Source: Syntrophobacter fumaroxidans MPOB (lineage in GTDB: Bacteria > Desulfobacterota > Syntrophobacteria > Syntrophobacterales > Syntrophobacteraceae). Taken from it: a stretch of 64,000 nucleotides of DNA. Positions 8,296-17,394 of the stretch are shown here, in pieces. Each line of letters begins with the position of its first letter. Positions within the stretch are counted from its first letter, which is position 1. The position numbers and the translations under genes are program-made. The notes beneath the pieces are model-generated. The model did no database searches. It worked only from the letters and a program-made list of their open reading frames with translations, and had not been told where the DNA came from. The stretch is from contig NC_008554.1 of NCBI RefSeq assembly GCF_000014965.1, forward strand, positions 1,414,001-1,478,000, read 5' to 3'.

Positions 8296-9288
8296 ATGGG
8301 CATGAAATTTTCTTTACTCTTAGTGATAGCGCTCGTTTTGGCTGTATTCCTGGGAGTGAAGGCGGCTGGCTTGTACTATGTTTTCGGGGTCATTGTCCCG
8401 TACGTAGCCATCCTCTTTTTCCTGGGCGGGGTGATCTTCAAGGTCCTGAAATGGGCGAGCACCCCGGTCCCCTTCCGCATTCCCACCACAGGGGGGCAGC
8501 AGAAGTCCTTGCCGTGGATCAAACAAAACAAGCTCGACAACCCGACGACCGTCGCCCAGACGGTGGGCAGGATGGCACTCGAGGTGCTTTTGTTCCGCTC
8601 TCTTTTCCGCAACACCAAGTTCGAGTTCAAGGAGGGCCCCAAGCTCGTCTACCAGTGGGAAAAGTGGCTCTGGCTGGCCGGGCTGGCTTTCCATTACTCG
8701 TTCCTCCTGATCCTTGTCAGGCACCTGCGCTTTTTCGCCGAGCCGGTGCCGGGCTTCGTGCATTTGACGGAAAGGATGGACGGCATCCTGCAACTGGGGC
8801 TTCCCGGCGTCTACATCACCGACATGCTGTTTGTAGTCGCCGTGACCTACCTCTTCATCCGCCGGGTCGTGATTCCCCAGGTGCGTTATATCTCGCTTGC
8901 CGCCGACTATTTTCCGCTTTTTCTCCTCCTGGCGGTGGGCGTCACGGGCATCCTGATGCGCTACTTCCTCAAGCTGGACTTGCTCAAGGTCAAGGAACTG
9001 ACGATGAACCTGGTCACTTTCCGTCCGGCTGTGCCGGAAGGAATCGGCGTGCTCTTCTACATCCACTTCTTCCTGGTCTGCACGCTGATTGCCTATTTCC
9101 CCTTCAGCAAGCTGATGCACCTGGGCGGCGTATTTCTCAGCCCCACGAGGAACCTGCCCAATGACAGCCGCATCAAGAGGCACATCAATCCGTGGAACTA
9201 TCCCGTAAAGGTCCATACCTACGCCGAATACGAGGATCATTTCAGGGATAAGATGATAGAGGCCGGCCTACCAGTGGAAAAGGAGTAA
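8296..9288 (+). CDS. dsrM: DsrM, cytochrome b subunit of the DsrMKJOP complex
   Basis: The 330-residue integral membrane protein has about six membrane helices, starting MGMKFSLLLVIALVLAVFLG. It belongs to the NarI-like cytochrome b family, whose members bind two hemes b. Candidate His ligands lie in LAGLAFHYSFLLILVRHLRF and in FYIHFFLVCTLIAYFPFSKLMH. DsrM takes electrons from menaquinol, or returns them, and passes them to the Hdr-like DsrK. First gene of dsrMKJOP; dsrK follows after 8 bases. Confidence 0.95.
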   Translation: MGMKFSLLLVIALVLAVFLGVKAAGLYYVFGVIVPYVAILFFLGGVIFKVLKWASTPVPFRIPTTGGQQKSLPWIKQNKLDNPTTVAQTVGRMALEVLLFRSLFRNTKFEFKEGPKLVYQWEKWLWLAGLAFHYSFLLILVRHLRFFAEPVPGFVHLTERMDGILQLGLPGVYITDMLFVVAVTYLFIRRVVIPQVRYISLAADYFPLFLLLAVGVTGILMRYFLKLDLLKVKELTMNLVTFRPAVPEGIGVLFYIHFFLVCTLIAYFPFSKLMHLGGVFLSPTRNLPNDSRIKRHINPWNYPVKVHTYAEYEDHFRDKMIEAGLPVEKE

Positions 9289-9296
9289 AGACGACG

Positions 9297-10916
9297 ATGG
9301 CAAAGGTTCCTAAACCCAACGAACTGGAAATCGCACACAAGTTCCCCCATACGGGGTGGATGGATACCCCGGTCGAGTTCAAGCCGGGGACCTGGTGCTA
9401 CCCCGGGAAGATCAAGAACCTTGAAGCGCTGGATCTGCCCAACCCGCGCGAATGGTCTCCCGCGGATGAAGACTGGAAGCTGCCCTCGGACTGGAAGCAA
9501 ATCCTCCTGGAGGGATTGCGCGAACGCCTGCACAAGTACCGCTCTCTGCGGATTTTCATGGACATCTGCGTGAGGTGCGGGGCGTGCGCGGACAAGTGCC
9601 ATTTTTACCTCGGCTCGGGCGATCCGAAGAACATGCCGGTGCTCCGGGCGGAGCTGCTCCGATCGGTATACCGCAAGGAATTCACTCAGGCGGGAAAGAT
9701 CCTCGGCAGAATCGCCGGCGCCCGGGAGCTCACCATCGACGTGGTGAAAGAATGGTTCCTTTATTTCTTCCAATGCACGGAATGCCGCCGTTGCTCCCTT
9801 TTCTGCCCCTACGGGATCGACACCGCCGAAGTGACCATGATCGGCCGGGAACTGCTCAATCTTGTCGGGCTCAATATCGACTGGATCGTCGGCCCTGCCG
9901 CCAACTGTTTCCACAACGGCAACCATCTCGGCATTCAACCGCATGCGTTCAAGGACATGATCGATTTCTTCGTCGACGAAATCGAAGGGGTCAACGGGGT
10001 GAGAGTGGAACCCACCTTCAACCGGAAAGGCGCGGAAATCCTCTTCATCACTCCGTCCGGAGACGTGTTCGCAGACCCGGGCACCTACACCCTCATGGGT
10101 TACCTGATGCTCTTCCACGAAATCGGCCTGGATTACACCTGGAGCACGTACGCCTCCGAGGGCGGCAACTTCGGCATGTTCACGTCGCACGAGATGATGA
10201 AGCGGCTCAACGCCAAGATGTACGCCGAGGCCAAGCGGCTGGGCGTGAAATACATCATCGGCGGCGAGTGCGGCCATATGTGGCGCGTCATCAACCAATA
10301 CATGGATACCATGAACGGTCCCGCCGATTTCCTCGAAGTCCCGAAATCGCCGATCACGGGCACCGTCTTCGACAACGCCAAGTCGACGAAGATGATCCAC
10401 ATCGTGGAATTCACCGCCGACCTCATCCGGAACGGCAAGCTGAAGGTCGATCCAAGCCGCAACGACGGGCTGCGGGTCACCTATCACGACTCGTGCAACC
10501 CCGCCCGCGGCATGGGCTTTTTCGATGAGCCGCGTTACGTTATCAACAACGTGTGCAACAACTTCTTCGAAATGCCCCCCGAGACGATAAAGGAGCAGAC
10601 GTACTGCTGCGGCAGCGGTTCCGGTCTGAACACGGACGAATTCATGGAAATGAGAATGCGTGGCGGACTCCCCAGGGCCAATGCCGTGAAGTACGTTCAC
10701 GACAAGCACGACGTGAACATGCTCGCCTGCATCTGCGCCATCGATCGAGCGGTCCTCACTGCGTCGATGAACTACTGGGTGCCGGACGTCGGGGTCACCG
10801 GCATTCATGAGCTCGTGGGCAACGCCCTGGTGATGGAGGGCGAAACGGAGAGGACCACCGATCTCCGCGGTGAGCCCCTGCCTGGAATGGAGGAGGTAGA
10901 CGATGAAGATGTATAA
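9297..10916 (+). CDS. dsrK: DsrK, HdrD-like Fe-S subunit of DsrMKJOP
   Basis: The 539-residue cytoplasmic iron-sulfur protein is related to HdrD of heterodisulfide reductase. It has two ferredoxin-type motifs, CVRCGACADKC (residues 91-101) and CTECRRCSLFCP (160-171). The C-terminal half carries the CCG-type catalytic cluster signature: a proximal Cys in HDSCNPARGMGFFDEP, then YCCGSGSGLNTDE, then ACICA. Relatives bind a special [4Fe-4S] center thought to reduce the DsrC trisulfide or disulfide. It is translationally tied to its neighbours: its start is 8 bases after dsrM, and its end overlaps dsrJ by 14 bases. Confidence 0.95.
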   Translation: MAKVPKPNELEIAHKFPHTGWMDTPVEFKPGTWCYPGKIKNLEALDLPNPREWSPADEDWKLPSDWKQILLEGLRERLHKYRSLRIFMDICVRCGACADKCHFYLGSGDPKNMPVLRAELLRSVYRKEFTQAGKILGRIAGARELTIDVVKEWFLYFFQCTECRRCSLFCPYGIDTAEVTMIGRELLNLVGLNIDWIVGPAANCFHNGNHLGIQPHAFKDMIDFFVDEIEGVNGVRVEPTFNRKGAEILFITPSGDVFADPGTYTLMGYLMLFHEIGLDYTWSTYASEGGNFGMFTSHEMMKRLNAKMYAEAKRLGVKYIIGGECGHMWRVINQYMDTMNGPADFLEVPKSPITGTVFDNAKSTKMIHIVEFTADLIRNGKLKVDPSRNDGLRVTYHDSCNPARGMGFFDEPRYVINNVCNNFFEMPPETIKEQTYCCGSGSGLNTDEFMEMRMRGGLPRANAVKYVHDKHDVNMLACICAIDRAVLTASMNYWVPDVGVTGIHELVGNALVMEGETERTTDLRGEPLPGMEEVDDEDV

Positions 10917-11316
10917 CGCAAAACCGATACTCGCCGGGCTGATCATCTTTGTCTGCATGGCGACTTTCCCGCTGTGGTACAACATGGGCAAAGCCGCTCC
11001 GCCGCCGCAACCCAAGATCGACACCGTGGTCATCGAGCGCATGCCGGAGAAGAAGTGCCTTCTGTCCAAAGAAGAAATGCGCCCCCAGCACATGCAGATA
11101 CTCAACGACTGGAGAACCCAGGTCGTCCGCAACGGGATCAGGGTCTACACCGCGCCCGACGGAAAGCAGTACACCATGAGTCTTCAGAACGAATGCATGA
11201 GATGCCATTCGAACAAGACTCAATTCTGTGACCAATGCCATACGTACGCGGGATTGGAGCTGAATGCAACGCCCTACTGCTGGACTTGTCATATTGCCCC
11301 GAAGGAGAACAAGTGA
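10903..11316 (+). CDS. dsrJ: DsrJ, periplasmic triheme cytochrome c
   Basis: The 137-residue protein has an N-terminal uncleaved signal anchor (residues 8-27) and three heme c motifs: CMRCH (98-102), CDQCH (109-113) and CWTCH (126-130). This matches DsrJ, whose hemes have unusual ligation in characterised complexes. It would sit in the periplasm, bound to DsrO and DsrP. It overlaps the dsrK end by 14 bases, and its stop overlaps the dsrO start (TGATG). Confidence 0.95.
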   Translation: MKMYNAKPILAGLIIFVCMATFPLWYNMGKAAPPPQPKIDTVVIERMPEKKCLLSKEEMRPQHMQILNDWRTQVVRNGIRVYTAPDGKQYTMSLQNECMRCHSNKTQFCDQCHTYAGLELNATPYCWTCHIAPKENK

Positions 11317-12098
11317 TGGAAAGCAACAGAAGGAACTTTCTGAAAATCGGCGGTGTTTGTGCTCTGGGGCTGGGAAGCCTGCCGATTGTCAAAGCGCTCG
11401 CCCAGGAAAAGGGGCCCGCATTTTCCTCTGATCCCCGGCGTTTGGTCGCAAAAAGATGGGCCATGGTCGTGGATATGAAGAAATGCTGGGAGATGGGCAA
11501 ACCGGGCTGCAAGGACTGCGTGCTTGCCTGCCACACGGTGCACAATGTCCCCGATATCAAGGACGAGCAGGAAGAAATCAAGTGGATTTGGCCCGAGCAG
11601 TTCAACCACGCCTTCACCGGCCAGGAAAACGAATTCATCCCGGCTGAAATGAAGGAAAAGCCCTTCCTGATGCTTTGCAACCACTGCGCCAATCCCCCTT
11701 GTGTGAGGGTCTGCCCCACCAAGGCCACCTTCAAGTCCCCGGACGGGATCACCATGATGGACTTTCACCGGTGCATCGGCTGCCGCTACTGCATGGCCGG
11801 CTGCCCGTATGGGGCCAGAAGTTTCAACTGGCAGGATCCGCGTCCGCACATCCAGACGGAGCTCAACATGAGTTTCCCGACCAGAGAACGCGGCGTGGTC
11901 GAGAAGTGCAATTTCTGCACGGAACGACTCGAAGTCGGCCTGCTTCCGGCTTGTGTCGAAGCCTGCAAAGTTGGAGGCTTGATCTTCGGGGACGTCGAGG
12001 ACCCGAATTCCAACGTGCGGAAGGTTCTCGCGGAGCGATTCACCATGAGGCGGAAACCCGAACTCGGGACTCAGCCCAACGTTTATTACATAGTATGA
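11316..12098 (+). CDS. dsrO: DsrO, Tat-exported ferredoxin-like subunit
   Basis: The 260-residue protein opens with a twin-arginine signal (SNRRNFLKIGG, followed by a hydrophobic run and AQEKG). Four cysteine clusters follow: CWEMGKPGCKDCVLAC, CNHCANPPCVRVCP, CIGCRYCMAGCPYGA and CNFCTERLEVGLLPACVEAC. This is the DmsB/HybA-type four-cubane ferredoxin. The start at 11316 was chosen because it follows GAAGGAG and begins exactly at the Tat peptide; the frame is open further upstream. Partner of DsrP in electron transfer across the membrane. Confidence 0.95.
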   Translation: MESNRRNFLKIGGVCALGLGSLPIVKALAQEKGPAFSSDPRRLVAKRWAMVVDMKKCWEMGKPGCKDCVLACHTVHNVPDIKDEQEEIKWIWPEQFNHAFTGQENEFIPAEMKEKPFLMLCNHCANPPCVRVCPTKATFKSPDGITMMDFHRCIGCRYCMAGCPYGARSFNWQDPRPHIQTELNMSFPTRERGVVEKCNFCTERLEVGLLPACVEACKVGGLIFGDVEDPNSNVRKVLAERFTMRRKPELGTQPNVYYIV

Positions 12099-12108
12099 GG
12101 GGTGGCTT

Positions 12109-13266
12109 ATGCTTGAACGAGCATTTACCGGGAGTCAAAAATACTATAAGCTGCTGGGCGGACTGCTCATCATCATGGGTTTGGGGTTTGCCGCCTACCT
12201 GCTCCAGTGGAACAAGGGTCTGACCATCACGGGCATGTCCAGGGATGTTTCCTGGGGATTCTACATCGCCCAGTTCACCTTTCTCGTCGGCGTGGCCGCA
12301 TCCGCGGTCATGGTGGTGTTGCCTTACTACCTGCACGATGTGAAGGTGTTCGGCAAGATCACCATCCTGGGGGAATTCCTTGCGGTCGCCTGCGTCACCA
12401 TGTGCCTCCTGTTCATCATTGTCGACCTCGGGAAACCGATGCGCATGTTGAACGTGCTGTTCTATCCGACACCCAATTCGGTCCTGTTCTGGGATATGGT
12501 CGTCCTCAACGGCTACCTTTTCCTGAACATCCTGATCGGCTGGAATGTGCTCGAGGCGGAACGCAAGGGCGTGCACTATCCGAGCTGGGTGAAGCCGCTG
12601 ATCTACCTCTCCATCCCCTGGGCAGTCAGCATCCACACGGTTACGGCCTTCCTTTACGCAGGTCTTCCGGCCCGGCATTACTGGTTGACGGCCATCATGG
12701 CCGCCCGCTTTCTCGCCTCGGCGTTCTGTTCCGGTCCCGCCCTGCTGATCCTGCTGGCTTTCTTCCTCAAGAAATACACCAAGTTCGACGCCGGCAAGGA
12801 AGCCATCGACAAGCTGTCGCAGATCGTGACGTACGCCATGATCATCAGCGTGTTCTTCGTGGGCCTGGAATTCTTTACCGCTTTCTACAGCAGCATTCCA
12901 TCCCACATGCACTCGCTGCTCTACCTGTTCGTGGGACTCGAAGGCCACGGCAAGCTCGTCCCGTTCATGTGGCTGTTTGCCATCCTGGCCGTAGTGGCGC
13001 TGGTGCTCCTCATCAATCCGAAGACGCGCAAGGATGAATACACCCTGAAGATCGCCTGCGCCGCGGTCTTCTTCTCCATGTGGCTCGAGAAAGGTCTGGG
13101 TCTCGTGGTCGCCGGTTTCATTCCCAACCCGTTCGACCAGGTCCGGGAGTACGTGCCGACCGTTCCCGAGTTGATGATTGCGCTGGGAGTGTGGGCGACC
13201 GGCTTTTTCATCCTGACCATACTTTACAAGATCGCGGTCACCGTGAAGGAGGAAGTCGCATCCTGA
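12109..13266 (+). CDS. dsrP: DsrP, NrfD-type membrane subunit
   Basis: The 385-residue integral membrane protein of the NrfD/PsrC family has about ten hydrophobic helices. The segments SRDVSWGFYIAQFTFLVGVA and GMSRDVSWG are characteristic of the DsrP branch. It anchors DsrO and interacts with the quinone pool. It follows dsrO by 10 bases and is the last gene of the operon; a strong intrinsic terminator begins 37 bases after its stop. Confidence 0.95.
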   Translation: MLERAFTGSQKYYKLLGGLLIIMGLGFAAYLLQWNKGLTITGMSRDVSWGFYIAQFTFLVGVAASAVMVVLPYYLHDVKVFGKITILGEFLAVACVTMCLLFIIVDLGKPMRMLNVLFYPTPNSVLFWDMVVLNGYLFLNILIGWNVLEAERKGVHYPSWVKPLIYLSIPWAVSIHTVTAFLYAGLPARHYWLTAIMAARFLASAFCSGPALLILLAFFLKKYTKFDAGKEAIDKLSQIVTYAMIISVFFVGLEFFTAFYSSIPSHMHSLLYLFVGLEGHGKLVPFMWLFAILAVVALVLLINPKTRKDEYTLKIACAAVFFSMWLEKGLGLVVAGFIPNPFDQVREYVPTVPELMIALGVWATGFFILTILYKIAVTVKEEVAS

Positions 13267-13303
13267 CCGGCGGCCCCTGATTGTTTCAATCCGGGTATCG
13301 TTC

Positions 13304-13337
13304 AAGGGCTCATGCGTTCGCATGAGCCCTTTTTCTT
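13304..13337 (+). terminator. Rho-independent terminator of the dsr operon
   Basis: AAGGGCTCATGCG and CGCATGAGCCCTT pair perfectly around a TTCG tetraloop, followed by a run of T. It lies directly after dsrP. Confidence 0.9.
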
Positions 13338-13373
13338 CCCGGACCCGGATTCAAAGTCCGGCCTGATACAATT

Positions 13374-13585
13374 TTACCTGGAAAATAAGTTCCCGGGTGA
13401 AACTGTTTGCATGCCTTGTGGTGACGCAGGCGCCACGGGGAATTGAGTTCAAGATGGGTGCGTCGGGCGGGCGGGCATAAAGCCCGCCTCTACGTATGAT
13501 CGGCGTAACAGTCCGTAATGGCAAGGTTTATCCCTACCCGCGCCCCCCCCGCCAAGCGGTTGTTGTGTTACCTTGAACGCACCTC
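13374..13585. repeat. Dispersed non-autonomous element with A-type end
   Basis: It begins TTACCTGGAAAATAAGTTCC, the A-type end, and continues through GGAATTGAGTTCAAGATGG into a palindromic core (GGCGGGCATAAAGCCCGCC at 13470-13488). It closes near the reverse complement of GAGGTGCGTTCAAG. Related cores stand at 17010-17225, 25268-25370 and 59580-59740. Confidence 0.6.
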
Positions 13586-13700
13586 GGCATAAAATCCCCG
13601 CTGCCTTCCCCACGGCGACCGGCCACTCTTTTCCTTCCTGTCGGCGCCAGGACTTCGAAAGCCCCGCATCCCCCTGCCTGCGGCATATTCGCGAAAAGTG

Positions 13701-13720
13701 AAAAGTGTAGGTTTGACCCC
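13701..13720 (-). repeat. REP-type sequence, single arm
   Basis: AAAAGTGTAGGTTTGACCCC is identical to an arm of the palindrome at 54682-54750 and to the reverse complement of 51838-51857. Confidence 0.7.
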
Positions 13721-13975
13721 GGGCCTCGCACAGATGCTCGATTGTTTTTGCCCGAGGAATCTGGTATGAGTTTTTTTGTGGAAGTCCGCGCAATACCACT
13801 CTCTTGCGGGGAAGAGAGCACGCGCCGGCTCGCTGTCGAGGTCACACGGTGCCTTTTCGCGGAAATGACGCGGCGCCGGGCATGGCGACTCGGGCGAGGT
13901 CTTGCGGGGGTGAAGCGGGCTCGAAGGGGCGTGCCCGGCAATCATCCGGGCAGCGCGATACAGGGGAGATTCACC

Positions 13976-14524
13976 TTGAGAACCAACTGCTTCGTTTTGC
14001 TCGCATGCATCGCCTTCATGATGTCCGGCTGCGCTTCCCTTATGCCCGGAGAATCTTCCAAGGACGCTAACAAGTCCCTGGCACCCACCGCCGGCGGTTA
14101 CATCGAGCGGCAGGAAGCCGAGCTGGTGCAGCGAATGACGCGTGCCGACGGTACGAGCATCCAAAGGGAGCAGGACAAGCTGTGCATCACCTTCAATTGC
14201 GGCGTCCTTTTCCCTGACGATTCAACGGAACTGAAACCGGATGCGCCCGCTCGAATCGCTCCCGTGGCCGAGGTTCTCGCGAAATATCCCGCAACATCCA
14301 TCAAGGTGGACGGATTCACGGACCGCACCGGTTCCGAAAAATACGACCACGAGATCACCGAATCCCGGGCCACGGCGGTGAGGGACGTTCTTGTCGGCAA
14401 AGGCATCGATCCCGCCCGGATCAGGGCGCGCGGTTTCGGGGATTCCAAGCCGCTCACCACCAATGCTACCGATGAAGGCCGACGAACCAACCGGCGGGTC
14501 ACCATCACCATAGCGCCGCTCTAG
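13976..14524 (+). CDS. OmpA-family peptidoglycan-associated lipoprotein
   Basis: From a TTG start preceded by AGGGGAG, the protein has 182 residues. It opens with a lipoprotein signal peptide whose lipobox is MSGC, so Cys18 would be lipidated. Residues ~75-180 form an OmpA C-terminal domain: GVLFPDDSTELKPDA, VDGFTDRTGSEKYDHEITES, GIDPARIRARGFGDSKP and the final NRRVTITI. The Asp/Arg pair for diaminopimelate binding is in place. It would link the outer membrane to peptidoglycan. No ATG start fits the signal peptide. Monocistronic, surrounded by repeats upstream. Confidence 0.85.
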   Translation: MRTNCFVLLACIAFMMSGCASLMPGESSKDANKSLAPTAGGYIERQEAELVQRMTRADGTSIQREQDKLCITFNCGVLFPDDSTELKPDAPARIAPVAEVLAKYPATSIKVDGFTDRTGSEKYDHEITESRATAVRDVLVGKGIDPARIRARGFGDSKPLTTNATDEGRRTNRRVTITIAPL

Positions 14525-14582
14525 CGCCTGAACCCGGGGCGGTCTGCGGGTCGGCCGCCGCCGTCGACGGGTCCGGAGGACC

Positions 14583-16079
14583 TCACGCCGGCGCTGGGGA
14601 GTGCTTCGTCTGCGACCCGGACCGAGACCAGGCATACAGTGCGATCGCTGCGGCAGTGGCCGCGTTCAGCGATTCGACGTCCTTGCAGATTGGAATGGCA
14701 AAGGACTTCCGCCTCCAGTTATCAGGGAGTCCGGGCCCTTCCAGACCGGGAAGCAAACCGAAGGCGGCCGGAAAAACATGCCGGGTGATGTCCCGCCCTT
14801 CCGCCGAGAGCGGCAGGATGGGGAGGTTTTCCGGGAGGTTCTCCAACGGCGGGCCGTTTCGAAGCTTCATCCGAAGGACGGCACCTCCCGAAGCCCTCAA
14901 TGCCTTGGGATGAAATGGGTGTGCGCTCTCGCGGAGCAGGATCACCTGAACGGCGCCGAATGCCGCCGCCGATCGAATGACCGCTCCGACGTTTTCCGGG
15001 TCCTGAAACGGTACCAGAACACTGCATCCCGCCGGGAACCCCTCCACGGGGTCCCATGTTTCGATTTCCCCGACCTTGATCAGCAGCAGCGGGGTTCGCG
15101 TCCCAAAGACATCGAGGGTCTCGAACAGGGCGGGAGCCATTTGATACCAGCTCATGTGCCCCGGTGCACCTTCCGGGGGAGGCATCTCCTGGCCTGGAGC
15201 GATCCATGCCAGGCAATCATCGGGGAAATCCCTCAGGGTCTCGTGAACCTGTTTCGATCCCGACACCAATGCCCGCTGCTGCTTGCGGATCCCGCGTGAA
15301 GTCAAAAGCTTCCGAATGTCCCGATAGAGATCGTTGTTTTCACTTTCGATTTTCCTGAAACCGTGTCGCTTCATCGCCGTCTCTTTTCGAATCCGCGTTG
15401 GCGGGCCGAGGCGCTGAAAAACCACCAGCCGCCTCTCATTGCGAGTGTGCGGAATGGTGTAATGGATGTCCCGCCACAGCCGGTACTCGCCCCGAAACCG
15501 CTTCAGTGCTTCGCCGATCTCGGCATCGCATTGCGGTCCTTTCATGAAGATCGCCAGCCCGTCCCTGTCCAGGCACCCCGCGATCCGCTCGAGGGTCGCC
15601 CCGACGCTTTCCACGGCCCGAGTGATCACGCCTTTGACCGGAACCTCAAAACTTGACCCGACGCTCTTCCCGACAACCTCCACTTTCTCCAGCTTCAGCC
15701 GTTCCACCGCCATCTTCAGGAACGCCGCTCTCTTTTGCCTGCTCTCCGCCAACACGATCTCCAGCTCGGGCATCGCGATCTTGATGGGAATTCCGGGCAT
15801 CCCCGGGCCGGTCCCGAGATCCATCAGCGGGGACGGCAATTCGACCAGATTCATCGGCAGTAACGAATCGACGTACAATTTCAACACCATGTTGGCGAAA
15901 TTGTGGATGCGGGTGAGATTCAGTTCGGGATTGAATTCCCTGAGCAGTTGATGATATGTCCACAATTGCCCGATCCGGGCCGGAGCAAGTCGGATCCCGC
16001 AGCGCCTGAGTATCGCCGACATCTCGTCGGGACCGGGGGCGGCGTCGCTTCCCGGATAGCGGATGGTTCCATTTCGCAT
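14583..16079 (-). CDS. Fusion of RsmG (16S rRNA m7G methyltransferase) and a SpoU/TrmH-type RNA methyltransferase
   Basis: A single 498-residue frame joins two SAM-dependent rRNA methyltransferases of unrelated folds. Residues ~15-235 are RsmG/GidB: LRRCGIRLAPARIGQLWTYH, NLTRIHNFANMVLKLYVDS, the SAM site MDLGTGPGMPGIPIKIA, and HYTIPHTRNERRLVVFQRL. Residues ~240-490 are a SpoU-type knot: a substrate-binding N-terminal part (NNDLYRDIRKLLTSRGIRKQ), then FQDPENVGAVIRSAAAFGAV, FGLLPGLEGPGLPDNWR and the knot end VESLNAATAAAIALYAWS. RsmG normally stands alone and methylates G527 of 16S rRNA; the target of the second half is unknown. The ATG at 16079 follows AGGAG. It is divergent from an RluA-type gene. 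Confidence 0.88.
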   Translation of the reverse strand: MRNGTIRYPGSDAAPGPDEMSAILRRCGIRLAPARIGQLWTYHQLLREFNPELNLTRIHNFANMVLKLYVDSLLPMNLVELPSPLMDLGTGPGMPGIPIKIAMPELEIVLAESRQKRAAFLKMAVERLKLEKVEVVGKSVGSSFEVPVKGVITRAVESVGATLERIAGCLDRDGLAIFMKGPQCDAEIGEALKRFRGEYRLWRDIHYTIPHTRNERRLVVFQRLGPPTRIRKETAMKRHGFRKIESENNDLYRDIRKLLTSRGIRKQQRALVSGSKQVHETLRDFPDDCLAWIAPGQEMPPPEGAPGHMSWYQMAPALFETLDVFGTRTPLLLIKVGEIETWDPVEGFPAGCSVLVPFQDPENVGAVIRSAAAFGAVQVILLRESAHPFHPKALRASGGAVLRMKLRNGPPLENLPENLPILPLSAEGRDITRHVFPAAFGLLPGLEGPGLPDNWRRKSFAIPICKDVESLNAATAAAIALYAWSRSGSQTKHSPAPA

Positions 16080-16197
16080 CAACCGGCTCCTGATCGCATT
16101 GAGGACACATCATGCCGACGCCGGTCCAAGGCACCGGCGAAGCGTATCGCCTTCGCGGAACGGAGCGCCGGCCGTCGATGTCGTGTCGCGGGAGACT

Positions 16198-16965
16198 ATG
16201 AAGACAGAATGCTTTTACCACCCTCTGTGGCCGATCATCTACGAAGACAATCACCTGCTCGGTCTTTATAAACCAGCGGGCCTGCTCGTTCAAGGAGATC
16301 GGACCGGGGAGGCGTCGCTCCTCGATCTCGGCAAGAAATGGCTCAAGGAGTGCTGTGGGAAGCCCGGCAAAGTATTTCTCGCCATGGTGCACCGGCTGGA
16401 CAGACCTGTTGCCGGCGTCGTCCTCTTTTGCCGCACATCCAAAGCAGCGGCCAGAATCAGCGCGCAATTCCGTTCGGGCCGGATTCGGAAGCACTATCTT
16501 GCCGTCGCGGAAGGGGACGTCACACCCTCCGCCGGCCGCCTGGTGAACCAGCTTGAAAGGCACGACGAACGGTCCAGCGTCATCGTTGCGGAAGCGACTC
16601 CGCGAAGTCGGGAAGCCCGGCTGTCCTACCGGGTGCTGGATGTGGCCGGCTCCCGGAGCCTCTTGGAAATCGAACTGGAAACCGGAAGGCACCATCAGAT
16701 CCGCCTCCAGCTCGCCCACCTGGGCTTCCCCATCCTCGGAGATCTGCGGTACGGTGCGTCCGCTCCCCTGCCCGGCCGGCAGGTGGCACTCTTCGCGACG
16801 CAACTCGAACTGGAACACCCCACTCGAAAAGAGAGCCTGCTGCTGCGCTGCCCTTTGCCCCAATCCTGGCCCTGGCCGTCCACCCGCGAGGAGACGGGTG
16901 CCCCCCCCTGGAACTGGTCCGAGCTCGAACCATTGCTCGATCCCGGTTCAGGCACCTCGATGTGA
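16198..16965 (+). CDS. RluA-family pseudouridine synthase
   Basis: A 255-residue RNA pseudouridine synthase. The catalytic Asp lies in MVHRLDRPVAGVVLF, the RluA motif II (usual form HRLDxxTSG, here with VAG). GRHHQIRLQLAHLGFPILGD corresponds to the conserved RTHQIR segment with His for Thr, and KPAGLLVQGD is motif I. There is no S4 domain, so it belongs to the short RluA/RluC-like branch without an RNA-binding extension. The start at 16198 follows GGGAG by five bases. The target uridine cannot be named. Confidence 0.88.
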   Translation: MKTECFYHPLWPIIYEDNHLLGLYKPAGLLVQGDRTGEASLLDLGKKWLKECCGKPGKVFLAMVHRLDRPVAGVVLFCRTSKAAARISAQFRSGRIRKHYLAVAEGDVTPSAGRLVNQLERHDERSSVIVAEATPRSREARLSYRVLDVAGSRSLLEIELETGRHHQIRLQLAHLGFPILGDLRYGASAPLPGRQVALFATQLELEHPTRKESLLLRCPLPQSWPWPSTREETGAPPWNWSELEPLLDPGSGTSM

Positions 16966-17394
16966 GCCCGAAGGGATGCGTGATTCGGTCTCAGCCAGGG
17001 GCCTGAAACCGAGGTGCGTTCAAGATGACACAACACCTGCCCATCGGGAGGTGACGCGGGCGGGCATAAAGCCCGCCCCTACGGATCGATGTGCCCGTCA
17101 GACAAGGGGAGGGCTTTATGCCCTCTCCCGCCCAATGCTGTCATCCCGAACGGAATTCCCCATGGCGCCGGCGTCACCCGCGAAGCATGAAAACAGACTC
17201 ACCCGGGAATCTATTTTCCAGGTAAATTGTATGAAACCTCTGCCGCACGCCCCGGAGCTGCCGCCCTTTTTGTGTTTTTATCCGGTGAAACTTAGTTTAG
17301 AATCAGCCGAGTCGAATGGGCCCAACGTCGATTTTCCCTGCTGAGGCGCTGCACGTTCGGGTATCGGGACCGTGAAGACATTGGGGACAAGTGA
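16966..17394. other. Intergenic region filled by a dispersed element
   Basis: No gene. Most of it is the repeat element at 17010-17225. Bases 17226-17394 should carry the promoter of the XRE-cupin gene, but no clear boxes are visible. Confidence 0.45.
17010..17225 (-). repeat. Dispersed non-autonomous element with A-type end
   Basis: It starts at GAGGTGCGTTCAAGATGACA, holds the palindromic core GGCGGGCATAAAGCCCGCC and a second GAGGGCTTTATGCCCTC. Its outer end is an A-type repeat (GCATGAAAACAGACTCACCC at 17185 to GGTAA at 17225). It has the same outer end as the MITE at 59787-60095 but a different core. Confidence 0.65.

Larger units (their letters stand above)
13338..13975. other. Repeat-rich intergenic region
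   Basis: The region from the dsr terminator to the OmpA-like gene has no supported gene. It holds an A-type repeat end (13374-13413), a related hairpin-containing core (13425-13585) and one REP-type half-palindrome (13701-13720). A frame open from 13742 into the OmpA-like gene has no family similarity before 13976. Confidence 0.55.

Noticed and set aside
9237-11132. Long open frame antisense to dsrM/dsrK (about 630 codons)
   Set aside because: It is the reverse of strongly conserved genes, has no family similarity, and reflects GC-rich third positions.
13742-13975. Upstream extension of the OmpA-like frame as coding
   Set aside because: It contains no signal peptide and carries repeat-derived sequence; the TTG at 13976 precedes a perfect lipoprotein signal with a good ribosome-binding site.
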